Shown piece by piece: positions 16,825-25,594 of a DNA stretch of 64,000 nt. Source of the DNA: Aquabacterium sp. A7-Y (GTDB taxonomy: Bacteria; Pseudomonadota; Gammaproteobacteria; Burkholderiales; Burkholderiaceae_C). The stretch's first letter is position 1. Every line of letters begins with the position of its first letter. The position numbers and the translations under genes are program-made. The stretch covers positions 62,001 through 126,000 of the forward strand of contig NZ_JAPFBW010000015.1 of the NCBI RefSeq assembly GCF_026153205.1, written 5' to 3'. Under the pieces are notes generated by a model. The model saw nothing but the letters and a program-made list of their open reading frames with translations, was not told the DNA's origin and did no database searches.

Positions 16825-17223
16825 TCAGCGCATCGTGCCGCTCTGGTTGTCGAGCTCGGTCGCACTGTCCTTGCCAGGCCACCATTCGGTCGCTTCGCCT
16901 TCGCCGACCGGACCCTGCAGGTTCGACGCCGGGTGGCGCTGGAACTGGGGCGGAACGTTCTGATCACCGGCGCTGCCGGACGGATAGGCGTCCGAGGTGG
17001 TCGAGGCGCTGCCGCTGCTGTTGCTCATGCTGCGGGTCCCGCTGGCGTCCTGGGTGGCATTGGGCCCGGTCTGCGAGGCGTTGCCCTGCGAGTTGCCGAT
17101 GTTCTGTTGGGTGCCGCTGGTCGGCGGGCTGGCGGTGTCGGTCTGCGCGCTTTGCGCATAAGCTCCGCCGGCTGCCAGCAAGGCCGCCATCACACCGCTC
17201 AGCAGTTTCTTGTTCGGGTACAT
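16825..17223 (-). CDS. Small secreted low-complexity protein
   Basis: A 132-residue protein with a clear signal peptide (KKLLSGVMAALLAAGGAYA, cleavage near residue 23). The mature part is rich in Ser, Thr, Asn, Gln and Gly, with repeated short SGS/TG/NAS segments, and is predicted disordered apart from a Trp-containing tail (EATEWWPGKDSATELD). The ATG at 17223 has aaaggaatgctgag upstream. No known domain is recognised. Confidence 0.75.
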   Translation of the reverse strand: MYPNKKLLSGVMAALLAAGGAYAQSAQTDTASPPTSGTQQNIGNSQGNASQTGPNATQDASGTRSMSNSSGSASTTSDAYPSGSAGDQNVPPQFQRHPASNLQGPVGEGEATEWWPGKDSATELDNQSGTMR

Positions 17224-17500
17224 CTCAGCATTCCTTTCCTGAAAAATGGACCATGGCCGGATCGTTTCGAGCCGGCCCGCAAGCGCGCTTCTTTGCAACA
17301 TGATGTAGTCCGTCGCCGCGCGCTTTGTGATGGGGGACGCCGACAACACGGGGGCCGGCGCCTCAGACCCATGCAGGAAACAAAGCAGCTGACGTGCCCA
17401 GGCCCGGGCCCCGAGGAACAGCTGTCCGACACCCTGCGGTGCTAGGGAAAACACGTACAAATTGCCGCCCCGTGCAGCTTGCGCCGCGTGGGCCGATGCT

Positions 17501-18223
17501 TCAGCCCGGCCGCTCGTAGGCCAGCGTGGCGCGCTGAGCCACCCAGTGAGCGAAGTCGGCAGCCATCGCGTTGGAGATCTCATGCCCGCCGGGGTAATCG
17601 CGGTAGACCAGCTGCACGCGGTGCTCGGCCAGGGTGTGCATGGCGTCGACCGCGTGCTCCGAGGGAATCACCTCGTCGGCGCCGCCATGGGCCAGGAATG
17701 CCTGCAGGTGCGAGAGCTGGGCGTCCGGTGCCAACTGCCACTTCACCTGTGAAAGGATGCGACCGCACAGGATGGCGATGCCCGCGACCTTGTCGGGACG
17801 CGTCAGCCCCACGCTCGCGCTCAACACGCCACCCTGGCTAAAGCCGGCCACATACACCTGGCGCGGATCGAAGGGGTGGGCCTGGCGCAGCTGGGCAATG
17901 AACTGCAGCAGCAGCAGCCGGGCCGCTTCGGCCTGGTCGGGGTCGGCGCGCAGGCCCATGGCGGTTTCCTGCAGGCTGTACCAGCCATAACCGCCCTGGG
18001 CCATCGCCAGGGGGCCGCGCACCAGCGCCACATGGACGTCGGCCGGCAGCCGCTCGATCAGTGGCGCCATGCTGCTTTCGTCGCCGCCGACGCCATGCAG
18101 CAGGATCAGCAGCGGCCGGCGTGCGGCCGACGGCAGGGCCGGCCGCCAGCGGTAGACCAGGGACACATGCTCCGATTGCAGCGGGGCGCTGAGCGGCAGC
18201 GGAGTGGAAGGGGGAAGGTTCAT
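17501..18223 (-). CDS. Carboxylesterase/phospholipase-type alpha/beta hydrolase
   Basis: A 240-residue alpha/beta hydrolase of the bacterial carboxylesterase (YpfH/EstB) type. The nucleophile is S129 in GFSQGG, the oxyanion segment is LLHGVGGDE, and the histidine lies in YPGGHEIS near the end; the aspartate is in HGGADEVIP. No signal peptide is seen, so it is cytoplasmic. The ATG at 18223 has caggagacgccg upstream. Substrates are probably small acyl esters. Confidence 0.88.
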   Translation of the reverse strand: MNLPPSTPLPLSAPLQSEHVSLVYRWRPALPSAARRPLLILLHGVGGDESSMAPLIERLPADVHVALVRGPLAMAQGGYGWYSLQETAMGLRADPDQAEAARLLLLQFIAQLRQAHPFDPRQVYVAGFSQGGVLSASVGLTRPDKVAGIAILCGRILSQVKWQLAPDAQLSHLQAFLAHGGADEVIPSEHAVDAMHTLAEHRVQLVYRDYPGGHEISNAMAADFAHWVAQRATLAYERPG

Positions 18224-18324
18224 CGGCGTCTCCTGCTGTCGAGCCAGCGGGCAGCAAGCGTTCCCGGCCCGGCCTGCCGGCTCGAGCCGTTCTCTGCGGC
18301 CACGGCGCCGTCTCTCTCGGCGCG

Positions 18325-19401
18325 CTAGGCGGGCGGCAGCACGACCCAGTGGTTGTCCAGGCGCAGCGTCTCTCTGGCGGGCAGCGGCAGTGCTTGGCCG
18401 GCTCCCCGCCCGGTCCAGTCGAGCAGTGCGGCGCGACCGCCGCTCCACAGCTGCTCGCCCGTGCTGGACAGCGCGCAGGCCTCGGCCAGCGGGACATGGC
18501 CGACGGGTCGACCGTCGGCCTCCCAGAGCGCCACGCGCCCGGCGCGCGGGCTGCTGACGGCAAAACGGTTCCCGAGCGCCGCGATGTCACCCCCGTAACC
18601 CGACATCGAGACCCCGTCCGGCAGCGGCGCGGTGCGCAGCTCGCGGCCGTCAAACAGCGCCAGCACCGGCGCGGCCTGCTTCACGTCAAGGTGCTCGTGT
18701 TCGGCCTGCAGCGCGATGCCCAGCGTGCCGTCGGCGAGGCGGGCGAGATGACGCAGGCTGAGGCGCCGGTCGGCCAGTCGCCATTGGCCCAGCAAGCTGC
18801 CATGGCGGGGGTCGAGGCACACCAGCGAGGAGTCCATGTGCTCGAGGTCCAGCTTGGCACGGCCGGTTTCCGGACGGGTGGCGATGCCGCCGTTGGCGAC
18901 CAGAAGGCGGCCGGCGGCATCCCGCAGCAGTTCATGCGGGTCGGCACCGGCGGTGGGCCATTCGGCGAGCTTCTCGAGGCTGCGTGCGTTCCGTACGCCG
19001 ATCAAGCCCTGACCCGAGCTCAGATCGGTTTCGGTGGTGTAGAGGGTGCGACGGTCGGCGCTGAGGAGCACATGGCCGTTGTAGGCGCGGTCGGGCTCGA
19101 TCCAGCACCACGCGAGCGCGCGCCCGTCGGGATGCCAGCGCAACAGCCAGTCGCCCGGCCGGCGTGCCACGCTGAGCAAGGTGCCGTGGGGCTCGACCCA
19201 CAGCCCGTGGGCGCGCGTGGGGATGTCGAGTCGGGCCTGCACGGCCACGCGGCCGGCGTGCAGCGTGAGCACGCCGAGTTGCTGGCCGCGCTCGGTGGCC
19301 CAGCCGGCGGCCAGTCGGGGCGGCCTGGTGGCGGGAGCCGTGATCGCGGGCCCCGCTGCCGCGGCCAGGGCGGCCGCCAGCCATTCGCGTCGGCGCCACA
19401 T
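18325..19401 (-). CDS. DUF1513 beta-propeller-like protein, last gene of iron-type operon
   Basis: About 358 residues of the DUF1513 family, which is regularly found with imelysin and DUF1111 genes in iron-regulated operons. The N-terminus (WRRREWLAAALAAAAGPA) resembles a Tat or Sec export signal. Repeated strand-rich segments such as RPGDWLLRWHPDG and NGHVLLSADRRTLYTTE suggest a propeller fold, and the motif GADPHELL is conserved in the family. The ATG at 19401 has ggag 12 bases upstream and lies 8 bp inside the untranslated side of the preceding gene's stop; earlier ATGs at 19419 and 19425 would overlap that gene and lack a ribosome site. The molecular role is unknown. Confidence 0.85.
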   Translation of the reverse strand: MWRRREWLAAALAAAAGPAITAPATRPPRLAAGWATERGQQLGVLTLHAGRVAVQARLDIPTRAHGLWVEPHGTLLSVARRPGDWLLRWHPDGRALAWCWIEPDRAYNGHVLLSADRRTLYTTETDLSSGQGLIGVRNARSLEKLAEWPTAGADPHELLRDAAGRLLVANGGIATRPETGRAKLDLEHMDSSLVCLDPRHGSLLGQWRLADRRLSLRHLARLADGTLGIALQAEHEHLDVKQAAPVLALFDGRELRTAPLPDGVSMSGYGGDIAALGNRFAVSSPRAGRVALWEADGRPVGHVPLAEACALSSTGEQLWSGGRAALLDWTGRGAGQALPLPARETLRLDNHWVVLPPA

Positions 19402-19408
19402 CCGTCGG

Positions 19409-20518
19409 TCAATCTCCATCGGCATCGGAAAAGCCGATGCTGACCTCCAAGGCCGGCGCGGCGCTGTCCTCGGCATAACGCTTCAGCGCGGTGAGCGCGG
19501 CGGCCGCTTCCAGCACGCGGGGCGGCGACTGGGGCGCGGCGCGGCGCACTGCAAGGTCGGCTTGCGCCATCGCGGCTGCCAGCCGGTCGGCCACCTCGTT
19601 CAGCCCGCGCCCGCGCAGATAGGTTTCCAGCGGCACCAGGCCCCGGTTCGGCGCCGGCACCGGCTCGCCAGGCAGCGCAGCACCCAGGCGGCGCACCGCC
19701 TCCCAGCGTGCCTGCCAGCTGGCCTGCGTCGCAGCGCCGAGCAGGCGCGGAAAGGCCGGCGGCTGGCGGCCGCCTTGCCCGGCGCTGCGTACCGGTCGTT
19801 CCATGTCCTGCCAGCGCAGGCGTTCGAGGGCGCCGACCCACTGGTTCACCACCTCGGCCATCGCGGCGGGCGCCGGCTCGGCCTCGAGCGGTTCGCGGGT
19901 CGCGGCCTCGAAGGCCTGGGCCAGGGCCTCGGCCTCGCGCGCGATGTCGGCTGCCACCTGCACGGCGTAGCGGCAGGCCGGTGTGGCGGGCGCCAGGCGC
20001 GCCTTCCACAGCAGCCATTCGAGTGCGGGCAGCCCCTTGGCAGGCGTGCCGATGCGCTCCATCGCGGCCGGTCCGTCAGGGGCCTTCTCGATGGCACGCT
20101 GGATCAGCTCGGGACGGGTTGGCACGAAGTCGATCTGGCGCGCCGAGCGCCGCGCGACGAGGGGGCCGGCACTCACGCCGGACAAGCGGTCCCAGGCCAG
20201 CGCCGTCTCGCGCCACTGTCCGCGAGCCTGCTGCAGGGCGGCCGCCGGCGCCGTACCGGTGGGCTCGCAATAGGCTTGCAGGGCGGGCTCCAACCGGGCA
20301 CCCTGGCGCGCGAACTCGGCGGCGCGGGGGGCGTACCAGTGCTCGTGGACGCCTTGCATGAAAGCCGCTGCCGTGTAGTAGGGCACCGCTACCACCGGCC
20401 GGGTGCCGGGCGTGCCAGCCGCCGCGGGCAGGCACAGCGCCGCCAGGGCAGACAGCGCGAAGGTGAGCCGGACCGTCATCGGGACGGAGGCAGGCCGCAG
20501 GACATCGATTCGCTTCAC
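19409..20518 (-). CDS. Imelysin-like periplasmic protein (second copy)
   Basis: A 369-residue exported protein of the imelysin/EfeO-like helical fold. The signal segment is LTFALSALAALCLPAAA. A GxLPALEWLLW motif stands where imelysin has GxHxxEFLLWG, so the metal-site histidine appears lost. The GTG at 20518 overlaps the cytochrome stop (GTGA) and has ggag five bases upstream; the ATG at 20479 would give a neater signal peptide but has no ribosome site. It lies third in the operon and probably acts in periplasmic iron handling. Confidence 0.82.
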   Translation of the reverse strand: MKRIDVLRPASVPMTVRLTFALSALAALCLPAAAGTPGTRPVVAVPYYTAAAFMQGVHEHWYAPRAAEFARQGARLEPALQAYCEPTGTAPAAALQQARGQWRETALAWDRLSGVSAGPLVARRSARQIDFVPTRPELIQRAIEKAPDGPAAMERIGTPAKGLPALEWLLWKARLAPATPACRYAVQVAADIAREAEALAQAFEAATREPLEAEPAPAAMAEVVNQWVGALERLRWQDMERPVRSAGQGGRQPPAFPRLLGAATQASWQARWEAVRRLGAALPGEPVPAPNRGLVPLETYLRGRGLNEVADRLAAAMAQADLAVRRAAPQSPPRVLEAAAALTALKRYAEDSAAPALEVSIGFSDADGD

Positions 20519-21957
20519 AGGGACTCCACAAACTTCACCAGTGCTGCACGTTCCTCCCGGCTCATCCTGAGGACCTTGTCGCGGCTCGCCTGGGCCTCGC
20601 CGCCATGCCACAGGATGGCTTCCAGCACGCCGCGTGCGCGGCCGTCGTGCAGCAGGCGCTGGTGGCCGTTGACCTCTCGGATCAGCCCCACGCCCCACAG
20701 CGGCGGCGTCTTCCACTGACGGCCGTCGGCCTCGAAGTCGGGGCGGCCATCGGCCAGGCCTTCGCCCATGTCGTGCAGCAGCAGGTCGGTGTAGGGCCAG
20801 ATCTTCTGCCCCTCCAGCGCCGGGCTGCTCAGGCGTGGAAAGGGCGCCTGAGCGGTGACATAGGAGGGGCGATGGCAGACCGCGCACTGCGCGTCTTGGA
20901 ACAGTTTCTGGCCGCGCCGCACCTGGGCCTGGTCGGCACGGCGGCGCGCCGGAGGGGCGAGCGTGGCCTGGTAGAACACCACGTTGTCGAGGGTGTGGTC
21001 GTCGATCTCCGGGCCTTCGCCCTTCGCGCCACGCGGGGCATCGCGACAGTCGGTCTGGGTCTGCGAGCAGGCCTCGTCGGGGAACAGGGACGACGTGATG
21101 CCGATGTCCCCGAGGAAGGCCGCCGCGGTCTGGTGCTTGAGCGTGGCGACATTCGCCTTCCAGCCGTAGCGGCCCAGCCTGAACTGTTGCGACGGCGCGT
21201 CCCAGACGCGATTCGCTCGGCCGCGTATGGGGCCGCCGGCGCCTGCCTGTTCCTTCACGTTGGCGAGGATGTCGGCGTCGGCTATTGCTTCGAGCAGCCC
21301 GACGCCGATCACCTGCGGCGCGATGCGCGGGCTCAACATCAGGCCCTCGGCGGTCGGGCCGTAGGCCAGCTCGCGCAGCTCATAGTGCGGCTTCTGCAGC
21401 GTGTAGCGGGTGCCGTCGGCAAAGCGCCCGTGCACGGTGGTGTGGCGGATGGCGACGCGGGCTTCGGGCTGGACGCCCTGGACCGCGGCATTGTTGAGCT
21501 GGTCGCCGTAGATCGGGTCGGGCAGAGGACCGCCGTGCTCGTTGCGCCCCGGCACCGACAGTCGCATCAGCAGGGCCACCGGGGGCTCGCTCAGGCCGCG
21601 CCGGAAGTCCGGCGGCGCACCGCGGCCGTCCTGCACATGGCAGCCGCCGCAGGAGCGCGCGATGAAGTGCGGCCCGAGGCCGTCGCGCGCCGAGGTCGAG
21701 GACGGTGCCTCGACCCAGTTGCGGCGGAAGAAGGAGTTGCCGATGGCGAAACGCGTGCGCTCCTCGTCGGCCAGATTGGCGGCGGGGAAGGAAAACGCAT
21801 TGCGGCCGTCGGCGTGCACGGTGGTCTGCCCGCCGGTGAGCACGCCCAGCGGGTCGTCGTCCTGGCGTTGCGCCTGGGGCGCGCCGGCGCACAGGGCCAT
21901 CAAGGCGGCGGCCGCCGCCAGGCGGGGCCGTCGCAGCGCGAAACATGGGAAGTTCAC
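20515..21957 (-). CDS. Di-haem c-type cytochrome / DUF1111 thiol-oxidoreductase family
   Basis: A 480-residue exported protein with a signal peptide (RLAAAAALMALCAGAPQA) and two CxxCH haem sites, CGGCH and CAVCH. The domain layout and the motif HDMGEGLADGRPDF mark the DUF1111 (di-haem oxidoreductase) family. The GTG at 21957 overlaps the upstream imelysin stop as GTGA, which gives tight coupling. In similar operons this protein is thought to serve iron acquisition, possibly by ferric/ferrous redox chemistry; that is inference here. Confidence 0.9.
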   Translation of the reverse strand: MNFPCFALRRPRLAAAAALMALCAGAPQAQRQDDDPLGVLTGGQTTVHADGRNAFSFPAANLADEERTRFAIGNSFFRRNWVEAPSSTSARDGLGPHFIARSCGGCHVQDGRGAPPDFRRGLSEPPVALLMRLSVPGRNEHGGPLPDPIYGDQLNNAAVQGVQPEARVAIRHTTVHGRFADGTRYTLQKPHYELRELAYGPTAEGLMLSPRIAPQVIGVGLLEAIADADILANVKEQAGAGGPIRGRANRVWDAPSQQFRLGRYGWKANVATLKHQTAAAFLGDIGITSSLFPDEACSQTQTDCRDAPRGAKGEGPEIDDHTLDNVVFYQATLAPPARRRADQAQVRRGQKLFQDAQCAVCHRPSYVTAQAPFPRLSSPALEGQKIWPYTDLLLHDMGEGLADGRPDFEADGRQWKTPPLWGVGLIREVNGHQRLLHDGRARGVLEAILWHGGEAQASRDKVLRMSREERAALVKFVESL

Positions 21958-23138
21958 TGGGGTTGCGTCAACGTGAGTCGGGTGATGCCGACGCGGTGCG
22001 CGGCTTCGACGAGGTCCTTGCTCTGCTGGACCAGGCTTGCGATGGTCTGCTGCACACGCAGCCGGCCGGGGGCGTCGGCAGCGCCGGTGATCTCGCGATC
22101 GAAGGGCGCCTGGATCGCTTCGGCCGCGCGTACCGAGGCGGCAATCTGCCTCGTGGTGCGCTCGGCCAATGCGGCGTCGGCGGCGCCGACCAGGTGGCGC
22201 AGCGACGGACCCTGCAGGCGGCTGCCGTCGAGCCGCTGGTACTCGCCCAGCCAGACATTGCGGATGCCCAAAGCATTGGTCACGGCATCGCGATGCGTGT
22301 TGTCCGAGAAGCAGGAGTGCTCGTCCTCCTGGTCCTGGCTCGCCAGCGCCACTTCCAGCCGCTCGCCGGCCAGTTCGCCGCGCGACAGCGAGCCCAGGCC
22401 GACGAAGATCTTGCGCAGCGATTCGCTGCCGCCCTTCTCGAAGCGGGCGCGGTAGTTGTTCTTCACGCCCGGCGCCCAGGCTTGCACCAGCGAGCGCAGG
22501 TCGTCGACCAGCAGTTGGGTGACCAGGCCGAGGTACTGGCGTCGCCGGTCGGCGTTGGGGGCCTTGCCGTCGACGAAGTCCTCGAAGGAGCGGGCGCCCG
22601 GGCCGGCCTCGTTCAGGTCCTGCCCCCACAGCAGGAACTCGATCGCATGCCAGCCGGTGGAGATGTTCTCCTCGCCGCCGCGCTCGTTGTGGGCCGCCAG
22701 TGTTTTTTTGCTCAGCGCGACCTTGCGGTTGTTGATCAGCCCGGCGCCGGGCTTGCCCTTGACGCTGTCGACGAAGGCTTCGTCCATCGGCCAGGCGTTG
22801 AGGCGCCCTTCAGGACCCTGTTCGTCGTCGATGGGGCCGCCGTAGAAGCGGAACGCCTCGGTCTGACCGTAGACCTCGCGTGCTGCCAGCCAGGCCTTGC
22901 GCGCCGCCTCCTGAGTGCTTGCGGAGGGCTGGGCCACGAAGGCCTTCACGGCCTCCTGCAGCACCAGGGACTGCGTCAAGGTGTCCTCATAGACGGCGTG
23001 CACCAGGGTTGCGTAGTGGGCCACCACTTGCGATGTGTCGGGCGCCGCCCGGGCTGCCTGCGGCGCGCGCTCCTCGGCAAGGGCCACGGGCGCCAACGGG
23101 AGGGCAACGGTCAGCACGGCCAGCAGCAGAGGTTTCAT
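21954..23138 (-). CDS. Imelysin-family periplasmic protein (IrpA-like)
   Basis: A 394-residue exported protein headed by a signal peptide (LLLAVLTVALPLAPVALA). The imelysin GxHxxE motif is intact in STGWHAIEFLLWGQDL, and the second-half duplication of the four-helix bundle is visible. It is the first gene of a four-gene operon and lies downstream of an AT-rich Fur-like site. The ATG at 23138 has ggagag eight bases upstream; the longer frame to 23177 does not. It probably binds iron or haem in the periplasm. Confidence 0.92.
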   Translation of the reverse strand: MKPLLLAVLTVALPLAPVALAEERAPQAARAAPDTSQVVAHYATLVHAVYEDTLTQSLVLQEAVKAFVAQPSASTQEAARKAWLAAREVYGQTEAFRFYGGPIDDEQGPEGRLNAWPMDEAFVDSVKGKPGAGLINNRKVALSKKTLAAHNERGGEENISTGWHAIEFLLWGQDLNEAGPGARSFEDFVDGKAPNADRRRQYLGLVTQLLVDDLRSLVQAWAPGVKNNYRARFEKGGSESLRKIFVGLGSLSRGELAGERLEVALASQDQEDEHSCFSDNTHRDAVTNALGIRNVWLGEYQRLDGSRLQGPSLRHLVGAADAALAERTTRQIAASVRAAEAIQAPFDREITGAADAPGRLRVQQTIASLVQQSKDLVEAAHRVGITRLTLTQPQ

Positions 23139-23171
23139 CGGCGGTTCTCTCCATGTGAACACTGCAAAAAC

Positions 23172-23206
23172 CTTCATTGTAAATACGAATTATTATTGTT
23201 ATTAAC
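23172..23206 (-). promoter_or_regulatory. Fur-box-like AT-rich site before imelysin operon
   Basis: An AT-rich island in a very GC-rich context. Read on the minus strand, aataacaataataattcgt matches the 19-base Fur consensus at 12 positions, by my count. It lies 34-68 bp upstream of the imelysin start, where a promoter is expected. Confidence 0.6.
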
Positions 23207-23312
23207 AGGGGCCAGGACAGAAGGTGCAGATGCATGCATCCGGCGTCTTCTCACAGGTACCTGTCAAACCAGCCAGCGAGATGGGGCGGCGAAGGGGGAA
23301 TACGGCGCCTAG

Positions 23313-23334
23313 AATTAATGAACGAACTAATTAA
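23313..23334. promoter_or_regulatory. Inverted repeat upstream of marR gene
   Basis: The arms ttaat and attaa flank a central gaacgaacta, giving an imperfect palindrome of 22 bp that ends 20 bp before the marR start. MarR-family proteins often bind such AT-rich palindromes at their own promoters. Confidence 0.5.
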
Positions 23335-23353
23335 GATCTGCCAGGAGAGAGCC

Positions 23354-23899
23354 ATGCCTGCCGTCATACAGCATCGCAACCTGCCTCACGCCCTGTTGCG
23401 AGCGCGCGAGGCCGTCATGCGCTACTTCAGGCCCAACCTGAAGCTGGCGGGTGTCACCGAGCAGCAGTGGCGCGTGATCCGCACACTCTCGCAGTACGGA
23501 GAGATGGAGATCGGCCGCATTGCCGAGGCCTGCAGTATCCCGGGTCCCAGCCTGACCGGTGTGCTCGAAAGAATGGAACGCGACGAGTGGATCAAGCGTT
23601 TCCGCATCTCGACCGACCAGCGCAAGGTGGTGGTCGAGCTGACCGCCAAGAGCCGCCGCCTCGTGGACAAGATGGCTTCCCGCGTCGACGCGCGCTATCT
23701 GGAGATCGAGTCCCAGCTGGGCCCGCAGGTGCTGGGCCGCTTGTTCGAACTGCTGGACCGCGTCGCGGCGCTGCCCGACCCTGGCCAGACCGAGCCGGTG
23801 AAGCTGCCGATCTCGCGCCACCAACGGCCGCCCATCCCGCGCAAGGCGGCATTGGCACGGCCTCGGGTGGTCAGCTCGCCGTCCTCCCGGGCTCGCTGA
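23354..23899 (+). CDS. MarR-family regulator (HpaR/HpcR-like)
   Basis: A 181-residue winged-helix repressor. The recognition helix region is IGRIAEACSIPGPSLTGVLERMER and the wing follows in STDQRKVVVELT. The sequence resembles HpaR/HpcR, the homoprotocatechuate-pathway repressor, but no aromatic-catabolic genes are nearby, so the target is open. The ATG at 23354 has ccaggagagagcc upstream; an upstream in-frame ATG at 23318 lies inside the palindrome and lacks a ribosome site. The C-terminal 45 residues (Pro/Arg-rich) extend beyond the usual family end. Confidence 0.82.
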   Translation: MPAVIQHRNLPHALLRAREAVMRYFRPNLKLAGVTEQQWRVIRTLSQYGEMEIGRIAEACSIPGPSLTGVLERMERDEWIKRFRISTDQRKVVVELTAKSRRLVDKMASRVDARYLEIESQLGPQVLGRLFELLDRVAALPDPGQTEPVKLPISRHQRPPIPRKAALARPRVVSSPSSRAR

Positions 23900-23962
23900 G
23901 CCGCCAGCCCGGACTTGCTGCCCCCGGGCTGCAAGCTGGGCGGGAAGCTGCTCGCCGCGTGC

Positions 23963-24844
23963 TCAGGCGGACGCCGTGAAGCGTCCGGCCCGGAAGTCTT
24001 CCACCGCCTGGAAGATCTCCTCGTTGCTGTTCATCACGAAGGGCCCGTATTGTGCGATGGGCTCGTTCAGCGGCCGCCCGGCGATCAGCAGGGCCCGGGC
24101 CGGGCCAGCACTGCGCAGCACGACGCCGCCAGCCCCTGGGGCATTGGCGAGGATGGCCATGCGTTGTACCGGTACGGCCTGGCCGCCGATCTCCAGTTCG
24201 CCCTCGTAAACATAGACAAAAGCGTTGTGCCCAGGCGGCAAGGCCTGCTCGAAGCGGCTGCCTGCGCCGAAATGCAGGTCCAGGTAGAGCGGCTCGGTAT
24301 GCGGGCGCTGCACGGCGCCTTGCACACCATGGCTTGCGCCGGCGACGACACGCGCTGTCACGCCCTCCGCGGTCGTGAACTCCGGGATCTGCTCGCTCTG
24401 GATGTCGCTGTACCAGGGCGCACCCAGCTTGTCCTTGGACGGCAGGTTGAGCCACAGCTGGAAGCCCTGCATCAGCCCGTTTTCCTGCTCCGGCATCTCC
24501 GAGTGCACCAGGCCGCGGCCGGCACTCATCCACTGCACGCCGCCGTTGTCCAGCAGACCTTCGTGACCCGCGCTGTCCCGGTGCCGCATGCGGCCGGCGA
24601 TCATGTAGGTGACGGTTTCGAAACCGCGGTGCGGATGATCGGGAAAGCCGGCGCCATAGTCCTTCGGATCGTCGCTGTGAAAGGCGTCCAGCATCAGGAA
24701 GGGATCCAGCCGACGCTGCAGCGGCTGGGTCAGCACCCGGGTCAGCTTGACCCCGGCGCCGTCGGAGGTGGGGATGCCGACGACCAGCCTCTCGACCTTG
24801 CGGGCCTGGTGGACGATCTCGGGAATGCCGGGTGTGTGCCTCAT
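23963..24844 (-). CDS. Pirin-family protein (quercetinase-like)
   Basis: A 293-residue bicupin. All four metal ligands of the N-terminal cupin are present: H70 and H72 (DHPHRGFET), H114 and E116 (VHSEMP). YhaK/YhhW-type pirins can show quercetin 2,3-dioxygenase activity. It lies 30 bp after the azoreductase gene on the same strand, and both are divergent from a LysR gene, so a redox or electrophile response unit is likely. Confidence 0.92.
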   Translation of the reverse strand: MRHTPGIPEIVHQARKVERLVVGIPTSDGAGVKLTRVLTQPLQRRLDPFLMLDAFHSDDPKDYGAGFPDHPHRGFETVTYMIAGRMRHRDSAGHEGLLDNGGVQWMSAGRGLVHSEMPEQENGLMQGFQLWLNLPSKDKLGAPWYSDIQSEQIPEFTTAEGVTARVVAGASHGVQGAVQRPHTEPLYLDLHFGAGSRFEQALPPGHNAFVYVYEGELEIGGQAVPVQRMAILANAPGAGGVVLRSAGPARALLIAGRPLNEPIAQYGPFVMNSNEEIFQAVEDFRAGRFTASA

Positions 24845-24874
24845 GTCAAGCTCCTTGATCCGGGAGGCTGGTCC

Positions 24875-25477
24875 TCAGGCGAGCGCGGCCTCGATCTGGC
24901 GCTGTGCGTCCGAAAGCGCTTCGCGCTGCACCTCCGGGCCCATCGCCAGGCCTTCGGCATAGACGAACTGCAAGTCGCTCATGCCCAGGAAACCCAGCAC
25001 CGCGCGCAGGTAGGGGACCTGGGTGTCGGCGGCCGTGTCGCGGTAGCGGCCGCCGCGGGTCAGCACCGCATAGACCTTCTTGCCCGTCAGCAGGCCTTCG
25101 GCCTGGCCGGTCTCGGTATAGCGGAAGGTGACGCGGGCCCGGGCGATCGCGTCGATCCAGTTCTTCAGCTGGCTGGAGACACCGAAGTTGTACATCGGCA
25201 CGCCCAGCACCACCACGTCGGCGGCCTGGATTTCGGCGATCAGCGTGTCGTCCAGCGCCACCCGCGCAGCCTGTGCCGGCGTGCGCTCGGCGGCCGGCGT
25301 GAAAAGGGCCTGCAGGGCGGTTTCGTCGAGCGCCGGATGCGGCGTGCGAGCCAGGTCACGCAGGACCAGTTCGGCGCCGGGATGCGCGTCGCGCAGACGG
25401 GCCACCAACTGGTCGGCCAACTGGGTGGACACAGCGCCTTCGGCGCGGGCGCTGGAGTTGATTTGCAGGATCTTCAT
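24875..25477 (-). CDS. azoR: FMN-dependent NADH-azoreductase
   Basis: A 200-residue flavodoxin-fold NAD(P)H-quinone/azo reductase. The family motif [16 protein letters not shown] is clear, together with the FMN-binding N-terminus ([11 protein letters not shown]) and the TRGGRY segment. Such enzymes detoxify quinones and azo compounds in the cytoplasm. It is divergent from a LysR regulator 102 bp away and followed by pirin. Confidence 0.94.
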   Translation of the reverse strand: MKILQINSSARAEGAVSTQLADQLVARLRDAHPGAELVLRDLARTPHPALDETALQALFTPAAERTPAQAARVALDDTLIAEIQAADVVVLGVPMYNFGVSSQLKNWIDAIARARVTFRYTETGQAEGLLTGKKVYAVLTRGGRYRDTAADTQVPYLRAVLGFLGMSDLQFVYAEGLAMGPEVQREALSDAQRQIEAALA

Positions 25478-25570
25478 GGCAGTGGACCTTTCGCGGTAGT
25501 CATCAAGGAAGAGGCGATGAGGTGACTGTATTGGTGTTTTTCATGCCTAAAAATCCGTTGAAATGGATAA

Positions 25571-25594
25571 CATTGTTCCATGCAAGGAACAATG
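25571..25594. promoter_or_regulatory. Perfect 9-bp inverted repeat over the LysR start codon
   Basis: The arms cattgttcc and ggaacaatg are separated by the 6 bases that begin with the LysR ATG. The site lies between divergent azoR and lysR, so the LysR protein may bind it for autoregulation and azoR control. It could also form an mRNA hairpin that hides the start codon. Confidence 0.65.
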
